Positions 10,797-21,539 of a stretch of 64,000 nucleotides of DNA are shown here, one piece after another. The position numbers and the translations under genes are program-made. The stretch is from Tupaia tana. Its lineage: Eukaryota > Chordata > Mammalia > Scandentia > Tupaiidae. The notes below the pieces were generated by a model that made no database searches, was not told the origin of the DNA, and saw nothing but the letters and a program-made list of their open reading frames with translations. The stretch is from contig JAKSZU010000027.1 in assembly GCA_026018925.1 (NCBI GenBank), forward strand, positions 1,570,829 to 1,634,828, in the 5' to 3' direction. Positions within the stretch are counted from its first letter, which is position 1; each line of letters opens with the position of its first letter.

Positions 10797-11071
10797 ATGG
10801 TTTTAACTTTCTTTCTGTTAATATGGTGTGTTACATTTATGGTTTTGCATATGTTGAACCACCCTTGAATCTCTGGAATAAAGCCTACCTGGTCATGATG
10901 TATATTTTTTATGTGTTGTTGGATATAATTTGGTAGTATCTTATTGAGGATTTTCGCATCTGCATTCATTAGATATAATGCCCTGTAGTTTTCCCTTTTT
11001 TTTTTTTTTGTTATGTCCTTGTCTGTTTTAGGGATTATGGAAGCAAAATTGCAGATTGATAAGAGGAACAA
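10793..11071 (-). pseudogene. LINE-1 ORF2 remnant, start of reverse-transcriptase domain
   Basis: A 92-codon stretch contains [20 protein letters not shown] and [19 protein letters not shown], which directly precede the KAFDKIQ motif in L1 ORF2. A frame change and stop near 10793 separate it from the next part. The 5' truncation of the element lies just beyond its start. Confidence 0.85.
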
Positions 11072-11084
11072 TTTTTACTGTTAT

Positions 11085-11280
11085 AAAATTCAGTGTGGAG
11101 AATATATTCAACTACTTACTGTATACTTCTGAATAACATAAAAAGAGTATTTAGAATGTCTCCAACACAGAGTAATGACAAATGGTTGAGATACAATTAA
11201 ATCATTACATCATGTTCTTATAATATACTTAATATCACTTTGCAACACCATGAATATGTACAATAGGTACTCAAGTTACT
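11085..11280 (+). mobile_element. LINE-1 3' UTR, right part
   Basis: This continues the element begun at 8186-8336. The L1MA-type 3' end text is readable (GAGTAATGACAAATGGTTGA, then CCATGAATATGTACAATAGG). It is old and diverged. Confidence 0.6.
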
Positions 11281-11726
11281 TAAAGAAGAAAATACAGAGC
11301 ATGAACTCTATGATTGCCCTTCTTCGTATTCATCTAAGAGAAAGAAATGTATCCACACAAGGGCTTATGCAAGAATGTTTATAGCAGATTATTTTTAACG
11401 ACCCATATTGGGTGATCATAAATAAACAATTCAAATGCCTTCAGCTTAAGACTGGATAAGCAAATTGTGGTATATTCATGTAATGCAACACCACTCGGCA
11501 ATTAAAGGGAAAAGTTACTAATGCATTCAATAATGTGAGTAAATCTCAGACATCTTTTTTTCACTGAAGGAAGTCAAATATAAAAAGTACACACTGTATG
11601 ATTCCATTTATATGACCCAAAAACAAGCAGAACTAAGCTAAGATGATATAAATTAGTATAGGAAGAAACTTGTTTAAATAATGGAAATGTTCTGTATCTT
11701 GATTATGGCACTGACTGCAATGTGTA

Positions 11727-11787
11727 TACACACACACACACACACACATACACACACACACACACACATACATACACACACACACAC

Positions 11788-11822
<35 letters not shown>

Positions 11823-11823
11823 C
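11727..11823. repeat. (CA)n microsatellite with CATA interruptions
   Basis: About 97 bp of CA/TA dinucleotides lie inside the L1 3' UTR and directly upstream of a SINE. Confidence 0.97.
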
Positions 11824-11831
11824 GTTCAACT

Positions 11832-12078
11832 GGGGAGCCAGCAGGTGGCATACTGGTTGAGGTGTTGGATTCCCTCACGGCTGGCCACAGATTGTGTCCT
11901 GACCTGGCACCTTGTAACTGGCGCTAGGTGCATGTGTATGTGTGCTCAGAATCCCAAGAAGACAATGGAGGAGAAGGGATTTCAGTGTGGCCATCCCCTG
12001 GGGGAGGTGATTTCTCACTTTCTCTGTCTCTCTGACAAGCACGCATGCCCTATAATAAAAATCTCTCTCTAAAAACAA
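11832..12078 (+). mobile_element. tRNA-derived SINE
   Basis: The head is GGGGAGCCAGCAGGTGGCAT, the middle is complete, and the end GCCCTATAATAAAAATCTCT is present. The B box is degenerate. TTCAACT occurs on both sides (before 11831 and after about 12090), consistent with a short target-site duplication in the L1 3' UTR. Confidence 0.88.
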
Positions 12079-12349
12079 ACAAAAAAACCCTCATTCAACT
12101 ATACTCTTAAAAATGTGCATTTTGTGTACCATCAATGATAAAAAGAAACAGTACAATGAATAACAATCAGAAAACTGTATTAAAAAAATTTAGAATTTAA
12201 GCAATATAATGAAATATCCTATGTTAGATTGTAAGTTATATTGTATGTTGTACATTATATTGGCTTATTCTAGACTTAATAGCAATCCTACCCCCACATA
12301 AATTATTTAATTGTTAAGCTATTTTCTCTTTTCTTTTCTTTTCTTTTTT

Positions 12350-12572
12350 CTTAAATATTTTTACCATAAGGCACATGTCTATGCTGGAGAGAGACAGAGA
12401 GAGGGAAAGTGAGGAGTCACGCCCCAGGGGGAGCACCTTCTCCCCTCTCCTCTCGGGGTTCTGTGTGTGCACACCAAGGTGCTGGGGATGTTTTTCAAGC
12501 TGCCAGATCCGGATTCAAGCCGTGGGGTCAGCCATGTGGGATCCAGGGCCTTAACCACCATGTCACCTGCTG
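12350..12572 (-). mobile_element. tRNA-derived SINE, antisense (first of a tandem pair)
   Basis: The plus strand shows CCATAAGGCACATGTC (3' end complement), the purine tract, CTCTCCTCTCGGGGTTCTG, antisense B box GGATTCAAGCC, and the head complement CCTTAACCACCATGTCACC. A second antisense copy follows at once. Confidence 0.88.
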
Positions 12573-12792
12573 GAAAACCTTTTTAGGTTTTTGCCAGAGG
12601 GTGCTTGCGCCCACTGAAGAGAGACAGATAGAAAGGGAGAGTTCGAAATCGTCCTCTGGGGGCATGGCCACAGCCTGAGGCCTTGTCCATCCTCCTTTGA
12701 AGACTGTGGGCACGTATACACATCCGCCTGGGGTGATTTTCAAACCATGGTCCGTGGTGTGGACCAGCAACTTACCCACCATGTCTGGCCCC
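12573..12792 (-). mobile_element. Diverged tRNA-derived SINE, antisense (second of the pair)
   Basis: It starts with TTTTTAGGTTTTTGCCAGAG, then the AGAGAGACAGATAG purine tract. It ends with TTTTCAAACCATGG and CTTACCCACCATGTCTGGCC. It is more diverged than its neighbour, so the neighbour probably inserted next to or into its tail. Confidence 0.8.
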
Positions 12793-13597
12793 AGTTGTTG
12801 GCTTGTTTCCATTTAAATATGAGCTTATTGGAGGAAGGTCTGACTCCTCTTCGTGGTCACCAGATGCATGTCACAAAGCGTTGTCCCGGAATGTCGTCCC
12901 CTCAGCCTGGGAGAGCAGCGAGGCACTGTGATGGTGGTCCGGTCCCCGCAGGCTAGGCAGACCCGCTCTATGCTGCACCGGGTCCGTCCAGCCTGAGATG
13001 TAGGTCTGCTTCCTGGGCGACGCTCTCATTTCTTCTTGATAGTTCCTCATTTTGCTTCTACTACAAATTCAACTTGAAAAGCATACTTTCTCATTTTCCA
13101 GTCCCAATTCAACACCCTCTCATATGATATAATTAAATAAGGCTCCAGATGGAAATTAGGTGCTCTAAAACGTGGTCATTGTGGAAAGGCGGCAGTGTCT
13201 AGGAGATTTAATTCACTCCTGTCTATTGCACACATATTTTTGCATAATGGTTATTGTGTTGAAGCCAAAAAGTGTTCTCTGTCTCGCCGTAGTGCCGGCA
13301 ACACGGTTTGTCGCTCCTTTGCCTCTGCAGATCTGAGTGGGAGGCGTGAGCAGCTGCCCCTGCAGGTGAGCAGTGAGCTGTCACAGCAGCGGTGGGTCAC
13401 CGTCTCATTGCCCCTTGAATGTGTGCACGTTGGAGTCGCGTGTCGAGTGAAGCAGGCTTCTGTGACTGGTGAGACCAGGGTAAAGGGATCGAGCTCACAG
13501 TGCGGGGTCTGGTTCCATGTTGGAGCACGTTTTAGGTCATTCACTGTCTTTAGTTGGGCATGAAGGCAATTGGGACCTAGGCTGGATGGTGCTTGCT
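12793..13597. other. Single-copy sequence, no gene seen
   Basis: Mirror-image frames at 13195-13563 (plus) and 13251-13544 (minus) overlap and carry no domain. A short L2-end-like phrase around 12815-12850 is possible. Confidence 0.45.
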
Positions 13598-13668
13598 CCT
13601 CCTCCTCCTCCTCCTTCTCCTCCTCCTCCCTTCCTTCCTTCCTTCCTTCCTTCCTTCCTTCCTTCCTT
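13598..13668. repeat. (CCT)n then (CTTC)n microsatellite
   Basis: A CTC/CCT trinucleotide run changes to CTTC tetranucleotides, then to an ATTT run. Confidence 0.95.
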
Positions 13669-13683
13669 CATTCATTTATTTAT

Positions 13684-13822
13684 TGGTTTGCTATAGGGCA
13701 CTCACTGGAGAAGGGATGCAATGTGGACAGCCCCCCGGGCACTGGTTTCTCACTTTCTCTCTCACATCTCTCTCTGTCTCTTTCAAATGAGCATACGTGC
13801 CCTACAGCAAAAATCTTTTTAG
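13684..13822. mobile_element. Rearranged SINE: inverted tail joined to sense 3' half
   Basis: GGTTTGCTATAGGGCACTCA (13685-13704) is the antisense 3' end of the SINE. It is joined directly to a sense 3' half that starts GGAGAAGGGATGCAATGTGG and ends GCCCTACAGCAAAAATC. The two CCCTATAG ends therefore face each other as inverted repeats. A normal copy cannot have this order, so it reflects a template switch, fold-back or inversion breakpoint. Confidence 0.7.
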
Positions 13823-14095
13823 AAAGTTGAACAAATTGAGGTACAGAGTTTTGCCTCATCCACCGTGTTCACCTGACCTCTTGCCAACCGACCACCGCTT
13901 CTTCAAGCACCTCAACTGCTTTTTGCAGGGAAAAGATTTCCACTGCTAGTAGGATGCAGGGGCTGCTTTCTGGGTTCATCGAGTCCTGGAGCATAGGTAT
14001 TTTTATGCTACAGGAATAAACAAACTTACTTGTTATTGGCAAAAATGTGTTGATTTTAATGGCTCCAATTTTGATTAATAAAGATGTATTTGAGC

Positions 14096-14339
14096 GACCA
14101 GCAGTTAGCGTAATGGCTGTGTCACTGGATTCCCATGTAGTCGACTACGGTTTAAGATGGACCCGGTGGCTTAAACTCATGCCGGGAGCATGTGTGTGTG
14201 TGCCCAAGATCCCAAGAGGAGAATGGAGGAGAAGGGATTGGGCGTGGCTGTCCCCCCTGGGGGGTGATTTCTCACTTTCTGTCTGTCTCTCTCTTTCTGG
14301 TGAGCACACGCGCCCTATAGCAATGACCTCTTAAAAAAA
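14096..14339 (+). mobile_element. tRNA-derived SINE, young copy
   Basis: The head is GACCAGCAGTTAGCGTAATG, with full body and end CGCCCTATAGCAATGACC. A perfect 12-bp target-site duplication, ATGTATTTGAGC, lies at 14084-14095 and 14340-14351. The B box is damaged (GGTTTAAGATGG). Confidence 0.93.
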
Positions 14340-14351
14340 ATGTATTTGAGC

Positions 14352-15185
14352 CTAATTATGATGATTTAAAATCCACAGTCTGAATCCACAAGTGCTTCTG
14401 CACCAACCTAATGTAAGTTCAGGATTGGATTCTAGGGCCTGTGCTCTCTCCCCCCCACAGTTTCATTTCCCTGAAATATCCAATAATTTCACTATCCGTG
14501 CAAATCCAGAATTTGTACTAACAACTATGTGCTTAACTCTACTGGGGATTTGGGGTGTTCTAAAATCCTTATGTCTACAAAAATATCAATTCAAGCATTT
14601 TTTCCTTTAGGAGTGAAAACAATCGACAGCTTTTGTAGAGCTCTTAGCTTTTACTTTAAATCTCTCTGGGTCCCTTTTGGTTTTCTTATGATTATTCCTG
14701 ACTTTACACAGTGCCATTGCAGTGCCTCGGACACGGGGCCTGGTTCCGCTTTGGCTATCAACTGCCACGGCATGGGAGGTGGCTGGGCTTTGAGGTTACG
14801 TCGGACACCGAGCCGTGGTGACCGAGGCTAGTGACAGCTCACGAGGTGCAGTAGCCTTTAGGAAGGCCCGCACCCTGGCTGGGCCTTCTCTGGTGATCTA
14901 AATCCGCAGTCATTGACCTGAAGAAGGAGTCTGTGAGCCTAAGCCCCCGTGGAGTTCGTGTCTCCCGGCCTGCCTCGTGCCTGTGCTCGTACTCAAACCG
15001 CAGTATTCCAGGCCAGCGGCTGACAAAGGTGGGAGAAGTGTTCTCCTGCATATTCTTCTGTTCTCACACTCTTCTTGGAACAAAGTTCTGCCTTAGAAAG
15101 TGTCAGTCCTCTTTGTTGCTTAGGCCTCAAAACCATGAAAAAAAATGGTTTTAAACCAACTTTAGCTGCTATGTTTTTATTTTAG
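14352..15185. other. Single-copy sequence, no gene seen
   Basis: Short frames on both strands lack recognisable domains, and no repeat was identified. Confidence 0.45.
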
Positions 15186-15204
15186 GTTGTTTTTGTTGTT
15201 GTTA

Positions 15205-15417
15205 TTTTCGCTATAGCGTCCTTCTGTTCCCAGGGGGTTGAGAGTGGAAAGAATGAGAAATGTCCTCCCAGGGTGGACAGCCCTGCCCCAATCGCTTTCC
15301 TCCATTTTTGGTAACACACACACACCATGTGATTTTCGAGCGGCCAGTCTGGGATTCGAACTGTGCAGCCAGCTACGTGGGACCCACCACCTTAACCTCC
15401 GTGTGCCTGCTGGCCCC
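15205..15417 (-). mobile_element. tRNA-derived SINE, antisense, diverged
   Basis: It starts TTCGCTATAGCGTCC (3' end complement). An antisense B box GGGATTCGAACTG follows, then the head complement CACCTTAACCTCCGTGTG and GCTGGCCCC. Confidence 0.8.
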
Positions 15418-17335
15418 TTCCTTAGCTGCTGTTTTTGAGGCTCCCTTTAAGGATTTGCTGTAAGAACCACTTACACAGTCCCCATTTCTCATTATTAATT
15501 ACACTTGGAAAATTCACTCCTATGACACCAAAGCTGCTGAGATCCCGTGATAGGCACCCTGCGGGTCCAAGCAGTGCTAGGCACCCACAGGCCCTGCTGC
15601 GGCAAAGCCAGCCAACTCATTTTTCTTCCATTAGCAGAGGAGGTTCAGTATCAGGCTCTGGAGAATGGACCAGAGGTGCCGCTCGAGTGCTTTCTCCGAG
15701 ACTTCGAGATTTAGCACTGCTACAAAAAATAGAATTTTCAGGAACCCCAGGTCTGTCTGTCCTCCTGCTCCCCAGCCTGCTCTCCACTCCAGCCTCCAGA
15801 GCCTCTCTCCAGTCTGAGGTCCTCTGGCAACAAGCAGAAGCACACTTACCCCTCTGGGTTGTTCTGCCTAGATTAGACCCAGAGAAAGGTGCAGACAGCC
15901 CAAATAACTTTCCTTTCAAAAGAGTTCCTTTGCTCAATCTGCTTTCACTTACGTAACTTGCTTCTTCCTGTTAGGAAAGTTTGCACAGGCCTATTTATTT
16001 AAATATGGGTAAAAAGGAAATGCAGAGACCTTAAAATTCCTGCAGATCTGGGACTAGTCTTAGCCTAAGTAGGTCCGTGCTCTCTCTCCCCACACCCAGC
16101 CGAGGTGGAGGCAGGCACCAGGTCACATGGCACTTGCAGAGGTCGTCGGCATCCAGTGAAAACCTGAGCTCCATCTTTTGATGATATATCTTAGGGGCTC
16201 TCAGAGAGGCTGCTTTTCACAGAAGAGTTCTTTAGTTATTGTCTGTGAGGATGATGCGAATAATATTCCCAACTAGACTGGTGAGAAGTGTATACGTGTT
16301 GGAATATTCACTCTGCAAGCCGAGTGACATATGTGACTGAATGTATAGAAGAAATTTAAATAAAATATATTTAAAAAATAAAGAACAAGTGAACAAACAA
16401 AAGAAAATTATAAAAATAAATAAATAAATCGAGCTCTGTCTCTCTTTTGGATCCACATTTAAAGCTAATTCCTATGTTTTTTGGTAGTAAGGAAGGTATC
16501 AGAGAACAGGTGTGATCTAAAGAACTTTGAGTTTTGATTTCATAGAATAGAAAGTCACTGTGTTAAATAGGGTGTTTCAGATTTCTTATTTGATGAAGTA
16601 TTGAAGAGACCAGAGTTTAAATGACTCATTCAACTAGTTGGCCGTTCGATTCTGTCTTCTAGAGCAGTATTATTCATTCCATGAGAGTTTAGCATACTGA
16701 AGAGTCTTAGTGTTGGGTTCCGTCTTTTGCCTTCTGAGTAAAGACACAAGCTCTAATTCATTTGACTAGAATTCATTGTAATCTCTGTGCTGGGTATTAA
16801 GGAAACTGTAAAGAATCATGAAATATTTGCTGTACCCAAATCTTACAGTCTAGTTACAAGCTTTAATGTGCACATCAGTAACTCCATTTCTTTTTTTCAC
16901 TTAAGTAAAACAAGAAATATCTTGCTTGTTACACTTGATATCAGACTGGAACCAATATTGTTTTGATGTATGCTCTGTTCAAATAAAACAACATGTGCTT
17001 ATCTTTAAATATGTCACAGCAGGAGTGATCATAGCAACTTGGCCATCGCGCCTGACCTGCACGAAGAATGTGGTCATAACGTGATTTTACAACGGGAGTT
17101 ATTTTCACATTCCTTACAGGGTTCCTCGATGATATTCCAAAGCTCATCTTCCATCACTTGCTTTCAGGAAGGTTTTTAACTGCCACACACTCAGTGAAAA
17201 TAAATGTCCTGACCCTGTCTAAATTAGGACGATGGCACATTTCAGTCCCATCGGCTTATGGTGGTGTCTGTTCTGATGTAACAATCACTGAGGGGCTGAC
17301 CTCTGAGCTGCGGCACCACCACACTCGTGACGTGC
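15418..17335. other. Single-copy sequence, no gene seen
   Basis: The 173-residue frame at 15435-15956 is opposed by a 106-residue frame on the other strand. It has no domain, splice context or promoter evidence. Around 16760-16870 there is a decayed L2-era phrase. An A-rich stretch with (AAAT)n lies near 16405-16430. Confidence 0.45.
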
Positions 17336-17339
17336 TGGC

Positions 17340-17525
17340 AGTCACCTGGGACTCAGGAGCATCGGAGTCAGGGCAGATACAGCTCTGCCACTCACAGGCC
17401 ACGGGACCTGGGACAAGTTACTAACCCTTCCCAACACCCACTCTGAAAATAGTGCTTACCACCTGTAGCCCGGCCTCCTGCCACGTCGATGTGAAGGCTA
17501 ACAGGGGGGCATCTCGCATATCGTG
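17340..17525 (+). repeat. MIR
   Basis: MIR phrases in order: CAGATACAGCTCTGCCACTC, GGGACAAGTTACTAACCCTT, then AATAGTGCTTACCACCTGTA. They match the conserved MIR body in sense. Confidence 0.7.
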
Positions 17526-18659
17526 TGGGACAAAGCAGACGTCAGTAACTGTTCGCTTCTCTCCTCTTCCTCCTGCATGAGGACACTTGTGGTGAATGTA
17601 TTACCACTGGTTTCTGCCTTGCTGAGAAACAGAAATTATTTTGGAGATCCAGTGCCAGATGAAAATAACAAGTTTAAGTACATGACATTAGGATAATTCC
17701 TAGATGATCTCGTGGGTAGATGGGTTTTCTGTGGATGAAGAAGACAGTGACGTGGGTACATGCTATATCTATGCAAGCTAGATACCTGCCCACTGGGAGG
17801 CCGTGTCTGGGTGGACGTTTGGTTCCCTGTACAATTCGAAAGCAGTCCACACCCTTAGGCAGACAAGGACGTTGACTTGGATAGCTGAATAGTGAATTCA
17901 TGGTTCACTATTCATAAATGACTGAGTTCTAAATGACATGGGAATATGATATTTAAGGAGAAAGGGAGGAAACGATTATTGTTAAAACCATTGCTCATGC
18001 ATCGTCTTGGTCAGTGATCCATTTGAGCTGAAGCTGGAGTGGGGCTGGGTGGACCGTGACTAGCAGAGGAGCAGGGTGACCAGCTTCAGGAGCACTTGAA
18101 ATCCCTCTGCTTTGTTTTTTTGTTTTTGTTTGTTTGTTTGTTTTGACAAAGAACCACATACCAGATCCTACAGAGGGACTCTGGTGGAACTCCTGCACAG
18201 TTGTAACCAAACAATTAGGGTCGTACCTTGACTGGAGACTTAAAATATGAATAGTGGGGCCTCAGGCAATGGTATGTGGTAGCGCACTGCCCACTGCGGC
18301 TGGGCCCCATGACAGAGCTCAGATTTGGTTCCTCAGCTGAACTGTGCCCACCAAGTATGCATGCCGGAGACCTTGTCTGGCTGGAAGGGCTGGAGATTGC
18401 ATCGTGAGACCTTGAGAGCGCTTGTCTTTCTTGCTCTCTCTTTTCCTTTCTTTTCCTCATTCTTACAAAAAAAAAATAAAAAGTAAGCTTTATTTTCTTT
18501 AAGTAATTTACTTCGAAACTTGAAAAAAAGTTTTATTCTACGTAAATGTTTCATGCATTAATTCCACTGACTTTTATTCTGTGTTCTAAATCTGGTTTCT
18601 CCAAATTTACTGAATTTGGGATTCATTTGCTTTCTCTACCTTTGTATAAGAGTATATAT
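17526..18659. other. Single-copy sequence with a possible old SINE
   Basis: A (TTTG)n run sits at about 18115-18143. Positions 18245-18470 have a tRNA-SINE-like build: a TGGTAGCGCACTGCC head, a CT-rich 3' part and an A-run at 18467-18480. The family is not recognised. No gene was seen. Confidence 0.4.
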
Positions 18660-18660
18660 G

Positions 18661-18913
18661 GGACCAGCAGTTAGTGTAATGGCTATGTCAGAAAGACAGA
18701 GAGAGACAGAGAAACAGACAGTGAGAAATCACCCCCCATCCCGGGGGATGGCCATGCCGCAACTCCTACTCCTACTCCTCCATTCTCCTCCCAGGATCTT
18801 GGGCACGCACACACACAGGCCCCACGTGAGTTTAAGCCACCAGGTCCAGAACTCGAACCACAGTCGACTACATGGGAGTCCAGCGACGTAGCCATTAGGC
18901 CAAGTGCTGGTCC
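18661..18913. mobile_element. Fold-back SINE: sense head joined to antisense body
   Basis: Positions 18661-18689 are the sense SINE head (GGACCAGCAGTTAGTGTAAT). They are joined directly to an antisense SINE body (18690-18884) that lacks its own tail. It ends in the head complement at 18885-18913 (GCCATTAGGCCAAGTGCTGG). The two ends form an imperfect inverted repeat of about 29 bp. The antisense B box is intact (CCAGAACTCGAACC). This order suggests template switching or an inversion breakpoint. Confidence 0.8.
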
Positions 18914-19140
18914 CTGCCCAACTTCTCACACAAGGAGGCTGTTGGCTCTCCATCCGCTAGCCTTCCAGGGCTGTGTGGTCCTACCAGTTCCAAACCTAGT
19001 CCTCCAGCCTCCCAAAGATTCCCAAAATGCCTAGTGTTTTACAATCTGATTTCTATTGCTTGTGACCATGAAACTCCAACTGGTCTAGACTCCATTCTAA
19101 GCTTCTCAGAGTGCATCATATCCCATCAGTTAACAGGCTG

Positions 19141-19490
19141 CATTACCTGTGGAGAGTCCCCAAGATGAAATAGGCTCTGGGGTCCAGTAACCCTACCTGT
19201 GGAGAGTCCCCAAGGTGAAATAGGCTCTGGGGTCCAGTAACCCTACCTGTGGAGAGTCCCCAAGGTGAAATAGGCTCTGGGGTCCAGTAACCCTACCTGT
19301 GGAGAGTCCCCAAGGTGAAATAGGCTCTGGGGTCCAGTAATCCTACCTGTGGAGAGTCCCCAAGGTGAAATAGGCTCTGGGGTCCAGTAACCCTACCTGT
19401 GGAGAGTCCCCAAGGTGAAATAGGCTCTGGGGTCCAGTAACCCTACCTGTGGAGAGTCCCCAAGGTGAAATAGGCTCTGGGGTCCAGTAA
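19141..19490. repeat. Minisatellite, 50-bp unit, seven copies
   Basis: Seven units of exactly 50 bp start every 50 bases from 19141. Each holds ACCTGTGGAGAGTCCCCAAG and TAGGCTCTGGGGTCCAGTAA. The first copy has CATT instead of CCCT and an A in place of G in the AAGRTG part. The rest are almost identical. There are no length changes between units. Confidence 0.97.
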
Positions 19491-19721
19491 CCCAGCCTCC
19501 TCCTTCTGCTGTACTCTCGGGGGAGCAGGGGAGTGAGATTAGTTGATTATACTTTAAAATGTGGAGACAGTGGCATACAGGTTAAGTGGGTTGGTGCATA
19601 TGTGAGTCACCTTCCTCAACAAATGACAGTTCTCTTGAAATGTGTTTTTCAGTTGTCGATAGTCTGAGTTGACGTTGGACATGCACAGGAATGGTTTTGC
19701 TAGGGTGCCACTGAAGACCTG

Positions 19722-19921
19722 TCCAGGGCCCCATCGCCTAGTGGTTAAGGGAGCTGGGTCCCACTCGGGTCAGAACCCCAGACGTGCCTTAAATACCTGA
19801 CTGACGGGAGAAATGGAGGGGAAGGGACCGTGGTGTGACACCACCCCACCGGAGCTTGCTGCCTCTTCCTAGCTCTGTCTTTCCCTCTGGCAAGCACACA
19901 TGTCCTCCAGCAATTAAAAAC
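19722..19921 (+). mobile_element. Diverged tRNA-derived SINE
   Basis: The head-like GGGCCCCATCGCCTAGTGGT contains a good A box (TAGTGGTTAAGGG). A degraded B box, GGAGAAATGGAGGGGAAGGG, and a CT-rich 3' part follow, ending GGCAAGCACACATGTCCTCC. It is older than the young subfamily. Confidence 0.7.
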
Positions 19922-19974
19922 CAGAACTGTCCCGTGTGCTGCTCTCCCACCTCCAGTGTTTGCCAGACCGGCTG

Positions 19975-20095
19975 TGTCTAGTGACCCTTTCCACTCCTCT
20001 CTCCAGTCCTAAAATAGAGATGAGCACTACCTCCTAGAATTACTGAGTTTAAGTGAGATGATCGACAGCCAGAATCCAACACAATATTGAAACTG
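19975..20095 (+). repeat. MIR fragment
   Basis: The 3' half of MIR is readable: CAGTCCTAAAATAGAGATGA, then TACCTCCTAGAATTACTGAG and AGTGAGATGATCGAC. Confidence 0.55.
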
Positions 20096-20689
20096 ATTTG
20101 GCAGGTGAGCAGAAATTGTTACGATATTCATCATAATGGGTTTTTCTGGACACTGGAATCTCTAAGATGTGTTTGTAACAATTACATATGCAGAGGAAGT
20201 AAAGGAAACGTTATCTGCATGGTATCTGTTAGCCGTGGAGACGCAGCACCCCCAAAGGACTTGTTGCCCAGGTGCTGAGGGTGTATCAGCGGGCCGCCTC
20301 TGCAGGGACTGTGCCGGTGGCAGAAGGCTCCCTGGTCTAAGGTCACGCCGTTCCGTGAGCCGTCCACATCTCCTGACTGGCTAAGTAAGATGGGATAAAT
20401 GTCCCGGTCACGCCCGCCCCCCAGACAGCTCTGCCGGCCACGTTGGCTCAGCGTTGCGTGGGGGCAGCCAGGCTGCGGTGGGCTTTCATCCCTGCCTGAC
20501 CCCTCTGCCCAGTCCCAAACCCTGTCCTTTCCTTCCGTGATGTTGACTGCAAGGGCATTCCCAGTAACCCTCCTGAGCTCTGAGTTCAGAACCCACCTCC
20601 AGAAGAGCAGTCTCCAACGCTCTTTCTCGGTCGTTTTACATTCGAGCGTTTTAAGGCCCTTATGAGACAACTTCTTTTTCTCCACTGCA
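20096..20689. other. GC-rich single-copy sequence, no gene seen
   Basis: A 167-residue minus frame at 20182-20685 overlaps several plus frames and has no recognisable domain. CpGs are fairly frequent at 20280-20480, but not enough to call a CpG island by eye. Confidence 0.4.
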
Positions 20690-20800
20690 GTAGATAGAGG
20701 GAATTAAAGCTTAGAAAGGTAGACCATTTGTCTAAGGAAACACATTGAGTGACGAAGCTGGAATTCTAATCTTCTTCCGTTTTATTCCGAAAACCAAGTC
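20690..20800 (+). repeat. MIR fragment
   Basis: The MIR core appears as TTAAAGCTTAGAAAGGTAGA, TTTGTCTAAGGAAACACA and GACGAAGCTGGAATTCTAAT, in sense order. Confidence 0.6.
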
Positions 20801-21217
20801 TTTTGGGAAATTATTAACATGTCTTTTCTTGGCCTGAAAGAACAATTTTCCCCCCCAGAGTAGTCAGCTGGACTCTCCTCTGGGAAGGCTGGGGTTGTGT
20901 CTGCCTCGCTGTTCAGACGGGGGCGGACGAGCCTCTTCTCTTTGTCTTTATGCCTCAGCGTCCTTTTACTCCCTGACTTATGCCTATTGTTTTAGCCTAA
21001 AAATAGCAAGTGTCAGCTTTTACACATTTTCAAAATTTCAATGTAACTATTTAAAAATAGACTCCAAAATTTTGTTTTCCCTCTATTGGCAACCATGGTT
21101 GCTATGGATTTCAAGTAATAGGTTGTGATGTTTAACACTGAATTAATTACTACTTCTCTCCCGGGGAACATCTAATTATACATATTCACGCAGAGCAAGA
21201 TTCGGTTTTAAAGAAAG
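20801..21217. other. Single-copy sequence, no gene seen
   Basis: Nothing recognised apart from a short C-run near 20850. Confidence 0.4.
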
Positions 21218-21279
21218 TGTGTGTGTGTGTGCATGCGTGTGTGTTGTGCGGGTGTGTGTGTGTGTGTGTGTGTGTGTGT
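21218..21279. repeat. (TG)n microsatellite
   Basis: An interrupted TG run with CATGCG and TTGTGCGGG breaks covers about 60 bp. Confidence 0.95.
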
Positions 21280-21539
21280 TTACTGTACAGGAACACTGGG
21301 GAAGGGTCTTGCTTTGTGATTTCTACAAGACTTATTTATTTGTCCTTACTTACAGTTTCTCCTAGTAGATCTGGCCTATCGTTGCAATCAAATTTTCCTC
21401 TTACATACCAGGTGATTTTTCTAGATGCTAACAGTGGCCTTTCTTATTTTGAACATCACGGGGAGGGAAGGCACCCTAATTTCCCGTTTCTTCCCTCAGC
21501 CTTGTTCTCTTGAAGTCATGAGGTCGAGAAGACTTACAG

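Larger units (their letters stand above)
8337..11080 (-). mobile_element. 5'-truncated LINE-1, antisense
   Basis: The element reads from a poly-T-rich 3' end near 8337 towards its truncated 5' end near 11080. Landmarks on the minus strand include the 3' part of ORF2 (from about 8640) and the reverse-transcriptase domain at 10227-11071. A SINE sits inside it at 9111-9317. It is about 2.5 kb without the SINE and moderately decayed: the reverse-transcriptase region is split between two frames near 10793. No clear target-site duplication was visible. Confidence 0.85.
11285..12145 (+). mobile_element. LINE-1 3' end, second copy, sense
   Basis: The end of ORF2 and the 3' UTR are recognisable by GGATAAGCAAATTGTGGTAT, CACTGTATGATTCCATTTAT and, after the insertions, ACTATACTCTTAAAAATGTG and an A-rich end. 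The order shows a separate copy from the L1 at 8186-11280. A (CA)n tract at 11727-11823 grew in the natural GTGTATACACAC position of the UTR. A SINE inserted right after it. Confidence 0.65.

Noticed and set aside
15435-15956. 173-codon plus-strand frame
   Set aside because: It is opposed by overlapping minus-strand frames. No domain, codon bias, splice site or promoter evidence was found.
20280-20480. CpG island or promoter
   Set aside because: CpGs are moderately frequent but the stretch is short, and no transcription start features were seen.
20182-20685. 167-codon minus-strand frame
   Set aside because: It lies in GC-rich DNA where long chance frames are expected, and the protein matches no family I recognise.
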